A stretch of 25,610 bases of DNA from CAZDAM01 sp964503595. GTDB lineage: Bacteria > Muiribacteriota > UBA6191. The translations under genes were made by a program, and so were the position numbers. Of the stretch, positions 1 through 9,256 are shown piece after piece. The notes beneath the pieces are model-generated. The model made no database searches. It saw only the letters and a list, made by a program, of their open reading frames with translations, and was not told the DNA's origin. Numbering within the stretch: the first letter of the stretch is position 1; each line of letters begins with the position of its first letter. The stretch spans positions 1-25,610 of the forward strand of contig CAZDAM010000049.1 in NCBI GenBank assembly GCA_964503595.1, in the 5' to 3' direction.

Positions 1-31
1 CCTAATCAATCCTGGTAAATCGCGGAGTGGA

Positions 32-997
32 ATGAAGAATCTGATCAGCCCACTGGAATTTGCTGAATTAATCCCAAAACTGCCTTCCCGTTTTCTTCTG
101 ACTTCCCATATCAATCCTGATGGTGATGGCCTGGGAGCTATGGCCGGGCTTGGCCGGGCTCTGAAGGCTTTTGGCAAAAATGTCGAATATATTCTCAGAG
201 ATCCCATCAAACCGTATTATGAATTTCTGGAAGAGCTTCGCGATATCACCCTTGAAGCTCCCCGGGGTTTTGAAGATACGGTTCTGATGAGCTTTGACTC
301 TTCGAGTCCGGATATTCTGTCTCTGCCGGATGGCTGGCAGGACTGGGGCTGTCCTCTGATGGTTCTGGATCACCATGTTTCCAATCAGGGTTTTGGGGAC
401 TGGCATCTGGTTCGGACAGACTGCATTTCCTCCTGTCTTCTGGGACTTGAAGCGGCTGAAGCCATGAACATACCCATTACTCCAGAGATGGCGACAGCTT
501 TTTATCTGGGGCTGATTTATGATACCGGCCGCTTTTCCTATACCGCGGATCCAGAAGCCTTTGAGGCAGCAGCCCGCCTCCTGAAATATGGCGCGGATCA
601 TTTTGCGGTTTTCAATTGCCTTTACCGGCATAACGACCTCAGACAGTACCGGATCAATGCGGATCTGCTTTCCCGTCTTCAGGAACATTGCGATGGGAGT
701 CTTGTGACTTTGACCATCGATGAAGAGCTAAGTCCCGGAATTGATCTGGAAGAAACCGAATATCTGGTCAACCATATTGCTGATATCCGGGATATTGAAG
801 TTGTAGCCGTCTTCAAATATATGGAAGAAGGCAATACCAAACTCTGTCTGCGTTCAAGAGGACGCCACTCAGTGGCTGATCTGGCAGTCCAGTATGGCGG
901 CGGTGGCCATCGCTGTGCTTCGGGTGCTACCCTTTACATGGATCTTGCTGAAGCCCAAAGGGCTGTCATGCAGGACCTTGTTTCCATGCTTTCCTGA
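32..997 (+). CDS. nrnA: DHH family phosphoesterase, NrnA-like (oligoribonuclease / pAp phosphatase type)
   Basis: The 321-residue cytoplasmic protein has the full set of DHH-DHHA1 landmarks: an N-terminal HINPDGDGLGA metal motif (about residue 26), an aspartate in the MSFDSSSPD strand, the DHH signature in VLDHHVSN, a DTGRF motif in the linker-facing region, and the C-terminal GGGGHRCASG substrate-binding motif. Length and motif order fit the NrnA/RecJ-like family, which in characterised members degrades short RNA oligomers and dephosphorylates 3'-phosphoadenosine 5'-phosphate using Mn2+. The start is set by GGAG at 24-27, four bases before the ATG. The frame stays open to the left edge, so a longer N-terminus cannot be excluded. 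The next gene begins two bases after its stop, so the two are probably co-translated. Family assignment is firm; the exact substrate is inferred. Confidence 0.9.
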   Translation: MKNLISPLEFAELIPKLPSRFLLTSHINPDGDGLGAMAGLGRALKAFGKNVEYILRDPIKPYYEFLEELRDITLEAPRGFEDTVLMSFDSSSPDILSLPDGWQDWGCPLMVLDHHVSNQGFGDWHLVRTDCISSCLLGLEAAEAMNIPITPEMATAFYLGLIYDTGRFSYTADPEAFEAAARLLKYGADHFAVFNCLYRHNDLRQYRINADLLSRLQEHCDGSLVTLTIDEELSPGIDLEETEYLVNHIADIRDIEVVAVFKYMEEGNTKLCLRSRGRHSVADLAVQYGGGGHRCASGATLYMDLAEAQRAVMQDLVSMLS

Positions 998-999
998 TT

Positions 1000-1239
1000 A
1001 TGGCTCCCAGTAACTCCAGAAAACCGGAATCCATCTGCATCTGCAATTGCATCCCGGAGGAGGAAATCCGGCAGGCCATAAGAGCTGGAGCCCGGACTCT
1101 TGCTGATATTCAGAATGAAACCTTTGCCACCGTCGGACCCTGTGGAGGATCCTGCAAACCGCGTGTTCTGGCGATTCTTGAAGATGAGCTGGCCCATCTG
1201 GGCATTGCTGATTCTTCTGATCCTTCATCTCCTGAATAA
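1000..1239 (+). CDS. BFD-like [2Fe-2S]-binding protein
   Basis: This 79-residue protein is a stand-alone BFD-type [2Fe-2S] domain. It has a Cys-x-Cys pair near the N-terminus (CICNC), the helix pattern IRQAIRAGARTLADIQ, and a second cysteine pair in GPCGGSC 32 residues later. BFD domains normally end in Cys-x2-Cys; here the spacing is Cys-x3-Cys, and an extra cysteine lies in the first cluster. In characterised bacteria Bfd accepts electrons and helps release iron from bacterioferritin, while related domains serve oxidoreductases, so the partner here is unknown. There is no Shine-Dalgarno sequence. The ATG is two bases after the upstream stop, which suggests translational coupling. The last 19 codons or so overlap the start of PBP1C in another frame. 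Confidence 0.8.
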   Translation: MAPSNSRKPESICICNCIPEEEIRQAIRAGARTLADIQNETFATVGPCGGSCKPRVLAILEDELAHLGIADSSDPSSPE

Positions 1240-3307
1240 ACCTTTGCCTCTGGCGAGGGCCATGAGCCAGCCAGCTCAGACGATTGAGGATACCAATGGC
1301 ATTCTGCTATCGATTCGGGCGGCTCCTGATGGTGCTTTGCGCCTTCCTCTGGTTCAGCCGGCTCCAGCCAAGGTTCGCGAGATTCTCACGGCTTTTGAGG
1401 ATCGCTGGTTTGACTGGCATCCCGGCATCAATCCGGTAGCCCTTGTCAGGGCCCTGATCTTCAATCTCAGTCACAAGCGAAAAATCGGTGCTTCAACTCT
1501 TAGCATGCAGGTTGCCCGGCTTTTGCGGCCAGCCCGGCGGGATCTCACCAACAAACTGATCGAAATGGGCATTGCCCTCAGGCTGGAATGGCAGCTTGAG
1601 AAGGAAGAGATCCTGAGCCTTTGGCTGAATCTGACTCCCTACGGGGGCAATGTTGTCGGTTTTCGGGCCGCTGCTCTGCTCTGGTTTGAAAAAGAACCCC
1701 ATGAGCTCACCGATACCGAAATCGCCTGGCTGATCAGTTTACCCAAAAACCCTCAGGCGAGTTTTTCTGTTCATCATGCCAATTATGTCAAGGTTTTAAG
1801 GGCTATGCAGAAGAGTAGTCTGATCACACCGGGGGAGCTTACTCTGGCTTTGAAAGAGCGGCTTCCCCCCCAGCGGCGTCCGGTCCCTCTGAAGATTCCT
1901 CACTTGAGCACCCAAAGACTTAGGAATCAGACTTCACTGAGTTTAACCGTGGATCTGAACCTACAAAAGCCGGCAGAACAGACGGCTCGAATCATGCGGG
2001 AAGCCGTGATTCCATTCGGAGGGCTGCATGCCAGCCTTCTTTTGGTGCGTCTGAGTGATTTTTCGGTTGGAGCCTATGTCGGATCCAATGATTTTTATGG
2101 TTTTGAAGGTCAGAATGATGGCCTTTTGCAGTTTCGCTCTCCGGGTTCCATCTTAAAGCCTTTTGCCTATGCCCTGGCTCTGGAACAGGGAAAGCTTCAT
2201 CCAGCTACCCAGCTGGCCGATTTTCCGGTTGGTTTTGATTCCTGGAATCCAGGAAGTCCGAATGAAGCCTATTTTGGACTGGTGAGTGCCGCCACAGCTT
2301 TAAGGGCATCCCTGAACATACCGGCGGTTGCGGTGGCTCAAAGTCTGGAGAATCCCGATTTTCATACCTGGCTTAAGCAAACGGATTCGGTTTCAAAACT
2401 GGGCTCTTCCACGTGGCATGGTCTGGGTCTGGTGCTTGGCTCCGCAGGCCTGAATGCCTTAGAAATTGCCCGGCTTTACGGAATACTGGCATCTGAGGGA
2501 AAGCTAAGACCCTTAAAGCTTTTCAGGGATCAGGATCAGGTTGGCCGTCATGGAGGTATCAGTCCGGCTACGGCGACTCTGATTCAGGATCTTCTGCGAA
2601 GATCCAGTCGCCCGGAAGTCGGAGGAGATGTGGACTGGAGAAGCTCTTCCACGGATCTGGCATTTAAGACGGGCAGCTCGAATCATGGCCGGGATGTCTG
2701 GGTTGCAGCCTGGTCAGCAGAGTATCTTGCGGTTGGCTGGGCCGGGAGATTTGATGGCAGAAAAACCTCTGTTCCTGGTTCCCGGGAAACAATTCTGGCA
2801 CCGGTTCTGAATTTCTTGAGCCAGCTCACCGCCAGAAAGCGGATGCCGGATCTACCCTTATCCGTGACGCATGAACCTGTCTGCCAGCGGCTTTGGCACA
2901 GACCTGAATCCACTGAATGTGAACCCACCCGGCTTGAGCCTTCCCTGAAAATCTATCAGAAAGCCGAGCATTGTGAACCTCCGGATACATCCCTGCTCAA
3001 AGGTCTGGTCCGGGCAGGAATCCCCCATCAGGAACTCTGCCATGAAAATCAGGATATTCTCCTTTTGGAGCCTCTTCATCAGTCCATTTATTTCTTGAAT
3101 CCTCTTAAAAAAGAAGCCTTTGTTCCGGTGCGCTGTGTGTCGCTTGGATTGGATGGACCATTGAGCCTTTATGTAAATCACAAAGACGTTCGCCAGATCA
3201 CCCAGAATCAGAGGATTCACCTTCCGTTACAGGCCGGCGTGCACCAGATTGAGTGCGGGCAGGGTCTTTTGATTTCTGCACAGCATACGATCAGAATCCA
3301 GCCCTAG
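1184..3307 (+). CDS. pbpC: Penicillin-binding protein 1C (bifunctional glycosyltransferase/transpeptidase)
   Basis: The protein is a class A PBP of the 1C type, anchored by one N-terminal membrane segment (about residues 4-18) with its body in the periplasm. The glycosyltransferase domain shows EDRWF with the catalytic Glu at about residue 72, then GASTLSMQVARLL and LNLTPYGGN. The transpeptidase domain has SxxK (Ser322, SILK), SxN (SLN at about 376) and KTG (about 495). A C-terminal BiPBP_C-like beta domain (about 610-707) completes the usual layout. The total of 707 residues is a little short for PBP1C. The ATG at 1184 keeps the membrane anchor; an in-frame GTG at 1163 with GGAGG 14 bases upstream would add seven residues. 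Either start overlaps the BFD gene by 56-77 bases. PBP1C next to alpha-2-macroglobulin is the known pbpC-yfhM arrangement. Confidence 0.93.
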   Translation: MSWPIWALLILLILHLLNKPLPLARAMSQPAQTIEDTNGILLSIRAAPDGALRLPLVQPAPAKVREILTAFEDRWFDWHPGINPVALVRALIFNLSHKRKIGASTLSMQVARLLRPARRDLTNKLIEMGIALRLEWQLEKEEILSLWLNLTPYGGNVVGFRAAALLWFEKEPHELTDTEIAWLISLPKNPQASFSVHHANYVKVLRAMQKSSLITPGELTLALKERLPPQRRPVPLKIPHLSTQRLRNQTSLSLTVDLNLQKPAEQTARIMREAVIPFGGLHASLLLVRLSDFSVGAYVGSNDFYGFEGQNDGLLQFRSPGSILKPFAYALALEQGKLHPATQLADFPVGFDSWNPGSPNEAYFGLVSAATALRASLNIPAVAVAQSLENPDFHTWLKQTDSVSKLGSSTWHGLGLVLGSAGLNALEIARLYGILASEGKLRPLKLFRDQDQVGRHGGISPATATLIQDLLRRSSRPEVGGDVDWRSSSTDLAFKTGSSNHGRDVWVAAWSAEYLAVGWAGRFDGRKTSVPGSRETILAPVLNFLSQLTARKRMPDLPLSVTHEPVCQRLWHRPESTECEPTRLEPSLKIYQKAEHCEPPDTSLLKGLVRAGIPHQELCHENQDILLLEPLHQSIYFLNPLKKEAFVPVRCVSLGLDGPLSLYVNHKDVRQITQNQRIHLPLQAGVHQIECGQGLLISAQHTIRIQP

Positions 3308-3311
3308 AATT

Positions 3312-3320
3312 TGTTATACT
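3312..3320 (+). promoter_or_regulatory. Extended -10 promoter directly in front of the alpha-2-macroglobulin gene
   Basis: TGTTATACT is an extended -10 element (TG, one base, then TATACT at 3315-3320). Only six bases separate it from the ATG at 3327, so transcription would begin at or next to the A of the start codon. No convincing -35 is present, which the extended -10 can compensate for. No Shine-Dalgarno sequence precedes this ATG, which agrees with a leaderless transcript. This would let the gene be expressed separately from pbpC. Confidence 0.5.
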
Positions 3321-3326
3321 CCTGCC

Positions 3327-6300
3327 ATGAATGCCTTAATCCTTCTCCTTTTTGTCCTGGTTTTACCGGTTCACGCTGAATTTGTTTTGAAACCGGATCT
3401 GAAAAATTCGGCTGTAGAAATCAAAAGCGATACGGCTGTTTTTCTGGATGTAAAAACAGGGACATTTCTGGCAGAAAAAGGAGACTGTGAACAGAAAGCT
3501 TTTCCGGCAGTTCAGATTTTATCCCCTGAAAATGCCCGACTTTATTTTGAGAAATCTCTTGAGAGCCTGAGCCTGACAACCTGCTCTTTGCCCACGGGCA
3601 AGGCTCAAACCATGAAAGTCCAGTTGCCCGAATTCCCTTTTCAGGGGCTGCATATGCAGGGAATCCGCCATCCGGATACCACTCTCATCCGCCTTCAGTT
3701 CTCCCATGCTGTGGCTAGGGAAGAACTCAGAAAATCCCTTGAAGTGGAAACCTTTCATCCCCATGGCTATCCCGATTTTTCGCTTCTCCCCTCTTCTCCA
3801 TCCAAGGAAATCCTTGTCAGGCTTCCTCTGAGTCCCAAGCAGGTAACCCTGAGGATTTCTTCAGCCCTGCGTTCAGTCCATGGAGACCTTCTGGGAACCA
3901 ACTGGATCCAGAGGCTGGAAATCGTGCCTCAGCCCAAAGCCTTTAAGGCAGAAACCGGTTCCTTGATATTGCTGGACGCACCAAGAGCCGTTGCTCTTGA
4001 GGATCACAGTCTGGGGATCCGGATTTACCTTCCGGAATGGCCGGATGATTTTACCATGCACGGGATTGAAGTCAGCCCTGATGTTTCTTTGACTCATTCA
4101 GGAGTCGACTGGAATTCGGACCGCTGGTCCATGAATCTGAAGAGCCCGTGCAAGGTTGATCTCAAGGGCTCTTTTTCTCCTGGAGAAACTGTCAAGATTA
4201 CCCTGAAACAGGGTTTTTCGATCCGTAACAACCGTTTGCCGGAAGATCAGGAATTTTCGGTAACATTCCCGGATTTAAGGCCGGGAGTTCGTTTCTTGAA
4301 TGAGGGGCATTGGATGTCTTCCCAGAATGCCCGCATTTCGCTTGAAACCTTAAATTTGAAAGACACCGAGCTCATTTTGGAAAGACTTCTGGATCAGAAT
4401 CAGCGTTATTACGCCTCTTTGGATTCCAGCCCGGAAGGGTTTGGGCAGATCAGTGAAATCGTTGGCCAGGAATCTTTTGCCATGAGTACCAAAAGCAATC
4501 ACTGGGTCACACAATCGCTTGATCTGTTACCTTTTCTGAAAACTCGTCCTTCAGGAATGTTTCGTCTGAAAGTTTTGCCCAGGCAGTCGGAAGAAGGATG
4601 GATTCCCCAGGCTTATCGGGTTTTCCAAATCAGCAATATGATTCCTTCCCTGATTTTGGGGCAGAAAGGCGGGGTTTTACAGGTACTGAACCTGATGGAT
4701 GCAAGCCCTGCGGCTTCAGCCAGGGTGATCATCCTGAATGATCATAATGAAATTCTTCAGGAAGCCGTAACGGATACAAATGGCCTCTGCTCCCTCTCTG
4801 ATCTTCAGAATGTTGCCGGAATCCTGGTAGAAGCTTCGGCTGATCGGGCAATTCTGACGCTTAGAGAACCGGTTTTTCAAAGTACCCGAAGAGAAGAAGC
4901 ATTCAAGGGATTCTTTTTTGCCGAGCGCAGTCTCTATAGAACGGAGGATCATCTGAATGCCCTGTTTTTCCTGCGTCGTCCCGATGGAACAGCAGCCGGG
5001 GAGCAGAGGGTCCGTTTTTTACTCAGGCCTCCCAGAGGACCATTGGTTCTGGAAGAAGAAAGAGTCTTGAGTTCTCTGGGAACGGAGCGGATTCAATGGC
5101 AGTTTTTATCTTCCATGCCCTCTGGAATCTGGACTCTTGAAGCCTGGCAGGGAGATTCGCGACTGGCCAGGAAAGAAATCAGAGTTGCCGACTTTACGGT
5201 ACCCAATCTGAAACTCGAAGCCAGCGCACAGGCATTTCCAGGCCGTTTAAAGGTGGAATCCAGCGCCCGTTTGCGATTCGGACCACCGGCGGAAGGACAG
5301 ATGATGGAACTGGAAGTCGAGACCCTTCCGGCTCTGAAACATCCTGGGCTGGCTTCCTGCCGATTTGGAACTTCCCAGGACTCTCTGGCCCGTTACAGCC
5401 TCTTTGCCAGAGGAGTCTCAAATTCTTCGGGACAGGTTTCCTTTGACCTGCCAATCCGAAAAAATCCTCTGGGTGATTTGGGGCCTTTTACCACTGAAAT
5501 AGCTTTGAAAACTCTTGAGGATGGACGGGAAACCGGAACCAGGGCTTTGGCCATGACTGCGGCTTCTTCCTCGGTCATTGCCATTTGTGAGAAAGCCGGA
5601 AGAGCGCCTTATTATCAGAAAGGGAAACGGCTGGAACTCAATGTGAAAGCCCTGACTTTTCCTGATCTTGAAGAAACCGGTTCACAGATGCTCTGGCAGT
5701 GGCAGAAATCCACCTGGCAGCCGGTTGCGGATGCCAATGGAGTCCTCCGCTATGATGAGGTCTGGCATACTCTGGAAGCATCTGAAGAGGTTACGGGGCC
5801 TCTGGTTTTCCTTCCGGAAGATGCCGGGGAATATCGCTTGAAGGTTGAGGATTTACAAAGTGGTGACACGGCCCTTTACGAAATCTCGGTTTATGGTCAT
5901 GGTGCCGATAGTACCCATCCTGACACAGAGGGTCATAAACTGGAGTTCAAGCTTCTGACCGAGCCTGTTCTTCCCGGAAGCATTGCTGAAATTCAAATCC
6001 GGTCGCCCATGCCAGGAAGACTTCTGATTGCGGCTTCAGATACCCGACATCGCTGGCATCACGCTTTTGAGATGGATTCTTTTTCAAGCGTTCTTGAGAT
6101 TCCGGTTCCTGAGGATTCCGGTCCGACAATGGAGATTGTGGCCCAGCTGGTCAGACCCGGGGATCGGGAAGATTCCCTGCACCCTCTAAGAATTCATTCC
6201 GGTTTTGAATTTTTTGTCGAACGTCCGGGATCCCTTGAGACTCTCAGGCTGAGTCTGCCGGATTCTGTTCGTCCGGATCAACCCCTTGAGCTCGCTCTTC

Positions 6301-8282
6301 CGGTAGCAGCAGACTTTTCAGGAGAGGCCCGGGCATGTCTGGTCAACCGTGCGATTTGGGATCTGCAGGGCTTTGATGAAGCCAGTCCTCTGGATGCCAT
6401 GCGCACCTGGGAAGCTTCAGGATATTCTCTTTTTGATCCCTATGATTCAATACCTCTTGCTGAACCACTGGGAAAGATGATCCGTTTTGGTGGGGATACC
6501 CCCCAGCAAAGGGAGCTTCAAAGGCTTCTGCCACCGGATTCCCTGAATCGCAAAAAACGTCCGCTGGCTTTCTGCCTTGAAGGTCGTATCCAGGCAGGAG
6601 AGATCCGCTGGTCGCTGCCTTTGCCACCCTTTCAGGGGCAGATCCTGGTTCAGGCTCTTGTCATCGAGGAAGCCCGTCTTCAATACGGCACGAAAATTCT
6701 GACGGTAAGAGATCCGGTCAGTCTTACCGCGACTCTCCCCCGTATTTTGAGAAAAGGCGATCAGGCCAGAGTTCGCCTGAATCTGTCCCGAACCACGGAA
6801 ATGGAAAATGCGGAACTGAAGCTGGTTCCCAATGGTACGGGCCTGGACCTTCCTAAGGATGATCTTCTGTCCATAAAAAGCCAGGAAGATGTCAGCGGAG
6901 CGGTGGAGGTTTTTGCTGAAAACGGGTTGGTGAGCCGCCTTCCTGTCAAAGTTCCAGTCCTTGATTCTCACCAGATTCTGGAAGAAAGTGAACTGCTTTA
7001 TCTCGCAAAAGATCAGATGCGGATTCTGAGTGCTCCGGCCCATCTTCAGGATGTCAGTGCCCAGATGGTGATTTATCCATCACTTCAGTCCGTTCTTGAG
7101 AAAATGGCTCTCCAGCTTTCAACCTATTCCTGGAATTGTGCCGAGCAGACAGCTGCCCGTCTGGCGGGGTTTTTCTGGCTGGGCCGTGAAAACCAGACCA
7201 TCAGTCGTGCCGATCAGCAAAGGCTGGGAACTCTCATTCGACGGGATGGAACCTTAAGCCCCTGGATCCGATCCGAGCGGGAAGATCGGAAAGCAACCCT
7301 ATTGAGTGCAGATCTTTTTCGGTCTTTTCCGTTAAGGATTCCCAAAGAAGATCAGAAAAAGGTCTTTCAGAGACTGCAGTCCTGGCTGGCTTCGAAGAGC
7401 CTGGGCAGCCTTGAGGAGGCCTGGGCAGCATCAATTCTTAAGCTTTCTGGACGCTTGACCCCTTCCCGTCTGATGATGCTTTATAAAGACAGCTTTAGGG
7501 GAGAAGGCCGGATTGTCATTGAGGCTTTGGCCTATGAAGCCGGCTTGACCCCGAGTTTTGAGCTGGATGGCTTCAAGGTGGATTCTCCCATGGTCCTTGC
7601 CCTTCTACTGCGTCATCTCAATGCCGAACAGAAAGAAAAGCTCAAGCCAGCTTTATTGCCTCATTTGATGAAGCTTGGGGAATACCAGCTCAAGGAGCAG
7701 GCCGTGTTTCTGTTAAGCCTTCAGGCCAATCCCGAAGAATCGGCTCTGGTACCGGAATTATATCTTCAGGATCAGCTGGTTGCTTCCTGGCCGGTAGCAG
7801 TTACGGCAGGAGAGAAAATCCGGGCGAAAACCCCCCTCATAGCCGAGATTTTATGGAGAGGTCGGGCCGAAGCACAGACAGGGCTGGAACATTCCCCGGA
7901 ATCCAGCGCCAAAGCCTGGGTTGAAGGGGTGCAGAAAAATCGGGCTGTTCATGGCAGCATGCTGACATATCGGATCCAGTTGAAATCTCCTCAGGAAATG
8001 AATTCCATGATTCTCGAATTCCCTTTGCCTGCAGGGCTTGAATCGGATGGTCGCCTGGAGGATCAGATTCGCCTGAAGGGGGCAACGATGGATCAGGTGG
8101 AAGAGAGAGACGGTCATATTGCGGTTTTCTTTCATGCCTCCGGTACGGTAGATGTGAGCCTTCCTCTCAGAGCCACAATTGCGGGTGAGTTTCAGGTGCC
8201 GGCTCTGGAAATTCGTTCCATGGAAAAGGCCAGTCCATTTGTTCGTTACCGACCCTTTGAAACGATTCATATTCAGAACTGA
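3327..8282 (+). CDS. yfhM: Bacterial alpha-2-macroglobulin with thioester motif (YfhM-like)
   Basis: The 1651-residue exported protein matches the E. coli YfhM type in length and context. It starts with a short signal peptide (MNALILLLFVLVLPVHA) and continues as a long run of beta-rich macroglobulin-like domains. The thioester motif Cys-Ala-Glu-Gln lies at residues 1271-1274 within NCAEQTAARL, followed by a helical thioester domain and a C-terminal beta domain. In the family the Cys-Gln thioester covalently traps attacking proteases after bait cleavage, and PBP1C is thought to repair the peptidoglycan alongside it. Unlike E. coli YfhM, the signal peptide has no lipobox cysteine, so this form is probably soluble in the periplasm. 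Its stop overlaps the next ATG by one base (TGATG), so the peptidase gene is translationally coupled to it. Confidence 0.93.
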   Translation: MNALILLLFVLVLPVHAEFVLKPDLKNSAVEIKSDTAVFLDVKTGTFLAEKGDCEQKAFPAVQILSPENARLYFEKSLESLSLTTCSLPTGKAQTMKVQLPEFPFQGLHMQGIRHPDTTLIRLQFSHAVAREELRKSLEVETFHPHGYPDFSLLPSSPSKEILVRLPLSPKQVTLRISSALRSVHGDLLGTNWIQRLEIVPQPKAFKAETGSLILLDAPRAVALEDHSLGIRIYLPEWPDDFTMHGIEVSPDVSLTHSGVDWNSDRWSMNLKSPCKVDLKGSFSPGETVKITLKQGFSIRNNRLPEDQEFSVTFPDLRPGVRFLNEGHWMSSQNARISLETLNLKDTELILERLLDQNQRYYASLDSSPEGFGQISEIVGQESFAMSTKSNHWVTQSLDLLPFLKTRPSGMFRLKVLPRQSEEGWIPQAYRVFQISNMIPSLILGQKGGVLQVLNLMDASPAASARVIILNDHNEILQEAVTDTNGLCSLSDLQNVAGILVEASADRAILTLREPVFQSTRREEAFKGFFFAERSLYRTEDHLNALFFLRRPDGTAAGEQRVRFLLRPPRGPLVLEEERVLSSLGTERIQWQFLSSMPSGIWTLEAWQGDSRLARKEIRVADFTVPNLKLEASAQAFPGRLKVESSARLRFGPPAEGQMMELEVETLPALKHPGLASCRFGTSQDSLARYSLFARGVSNSSGQVSFDLPIRKNPLGDLGPFTTEIALKTLEDGRETGTRALAMTAASSSVIAICEKAGRAPYYQKGKRLELNVKALTFPDLEETGSQMLWQWQKSTWQPVADANGVLRYDEVWHTLEASEEVTGPLVFLPEDAGEYRLKVEDLQSGDTALYEISVYGHGADSTHPDTEGHKLEFKLLTEPVLPGSIAEIQIRSPMPGRLLIAASDTRHRWHHAFEMDSFSSVLEIPVPEDSGPTMEIVAQLVRPGDREDSLHPLRIHSGFEFFVERPGSLETLRLSLPDSVRPDQPLELALPVAADFSGEARACLVNRAIWDLQGFDEASPLDAMRTWEASGYSLFDPYDSIPLAEPLGKMIRFGGDTPQQRELQRLLPPDSLNRKKRPLAFCLEGRIQAGEIRWSLPLPPFQGQILVQALVIEEARLQYGTKILTVRDPVSLTATLPRILRKGDQARVRLNLSRTTEMENAELKLVPNGTGLDLPKDDLLSIKSQEDVSGAVEVFAENGLVSRLPVKVPVLDSHQILEESELLYLAKDQMRILSAPAHLQDVSAQMVIYPSLQSVLEKMALQLSTYSWNCAEQTAARLAGFFWLGRENQTISRADQQRLGTLIRRDGTLSPWIRSEREDRKATLLSADLFRSFPLRIPKEDQKKVFQRLQSWLASKSLGSLEEAWAASILKLSGRLTPSRLMMLYKDSFRGEGRIVIEALAYEAGLTPSFELDGFKVDSPMVLALLLRHLNAEQKEKLKPALLPHLMKLGEYQLKEQAVFLLSLQANPEESALVPELYLQDQLVASWPVAVTAGEKIRAKTPLIAEILWRGRAEAQTGLEHSPESSAKAWVEGVQKNRAVHGSMLTYRIQLKSPQEMNSMILEFPLPAGLESDGRLEDQIRLKGATMDQVEERDGHIAVFFHASGTVDVSLPLRATIAGEFQVPALEIRSMEKASPFVRYRPFETIHIQN

Positions 8283-9256
8283 TGGAATCGTTGTATGCCG
8301 AATTTTTCAGCCCTTTGATGGTAGTAATTGGCAGATTCACCGATGCTTTGCCGGATCCCCTTTCCCCCTGCCTGCATATTCTGGCCTTTTTAGGATTTGG
8401 TCTTGGGCTGCGCTTCTGCCGTCCAGGGCTTCTGATGGTCACTGGAAGCTTTCTTCTGGTTTCTGCCAGCTCGCAAATGGCCATGGGGCCTTTTCAGATT
8501 CCAACGGCTTATCGGGATCTGGAAGGCCACTGGCTTGAGAAAGCTCCCGAAATTCTGACTGAAGAACAGGTTCAGCGTTTGATGCAATCCATGCAGAAGG
8601 TTCTCCATCAGGGTTTTGAGCTAAAACCCTATGAAGATCTGAGTGATGATTTGATCCTTCAGGCAATCAATCAATCTTTGGATCGAATTCTGCCTCGCCT
8701 GGGGTTTGAGGCCGGGCGTAGTGCACAAAGGGTCAAATCCCTGCCGGAGCCGATTTTAAGCATAGCCCTGATTTATGGAGGTCCGGCAGCACATGATGTC
8801 TTTACTCAGGAAATCATGATTCCGGATTTTAACGCCTATCCGGCCAGTCGGTATTTCAGAATTCGGGCAATCTGTCATGAGGCCGTTCACGCCCGTGGGT
8901 GGGTTCATGAAAGGACCACAACCCTGCTTGAAATTCTGGCCATGCTACATTCTGATCTTCCTGTTCTTCAGAGTATGGGGGCTCTCAGAGTCCTTGGGAT
9001 CCTGCCCTTCTGGAAGAGTTCCTTTCTACCGGAAGGGCTTGGAAGAGAACTTGATGAAGCCCGGATGCGCATGCAGGCTTACCAGAAAAACCGACCCGTG
9101 GTTTATGGTCTGCATCAGCGCCTGCTAAGTCCCCTGAACTGGAACAATCAGCCCCGGAAATATGGTACTGAACCCGGTAATTTTTCCCGGGGGATTCTTT
9201 ATCGGCTCCTTTGGTTCTTTCAAAGCCCGCCAGGCTTGGATATCCTTAAAGAATGA
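8282..9256 (+). CDS. DUF3810-like membrane zinc metallopeptidase
   Basis: The 324-residue protein has two hydrophobic N-terminal segments (about 25-45 and 50-65), then a soluble domain with HEAVH at residues 199-203, an HExxH zinc site. A glutamate follows in the ERTTTLLEIL helix and could be the third ligand. Three features resemble the DUF3810 family: the N-terminal pattern of residues before the first membrane segment, a YGG turn upstream of the active-site helix, and CHExxHxRG. That family is of unknown function. It follows the alpha-2-macroglobulin gene with a one-base overlap and overlaps the pseudopilin gene by four bases. The substrate is unknown. Processing of an envelope protein made by this operon is a reasonable guess. 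The metallopeptidase call is firmer than the family name. Confidence 0.7.
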   Translation: MESLYAEFFSPLMVVIGRFTDALPDPLSPCLHILAFLGFGLGLRFCRPGLLMVTGSFLLVSASSQMAMGPFQIPTAYRDLEGHWLEKAPEILTEEQVQRLMQSMQKVLHQGFELKPYEDLSDDLILQAINQSLDRILPRLGFEAGRSAQRVKSLPEPILSIALIYGGPAAHDVFTQEIMIPDFNAYPASRYFRIRAICHEAVHARGWVHERTTTLLEILAMLHSDLPVLQSMGALRVLGILPFWKSSFLPEGLGRELDEARMRMQAYQKNRPVVYGLHQRLLSPLNWNNQPRKYGTEPGNFSRGILYRLLWFFQSPPGLDILKE

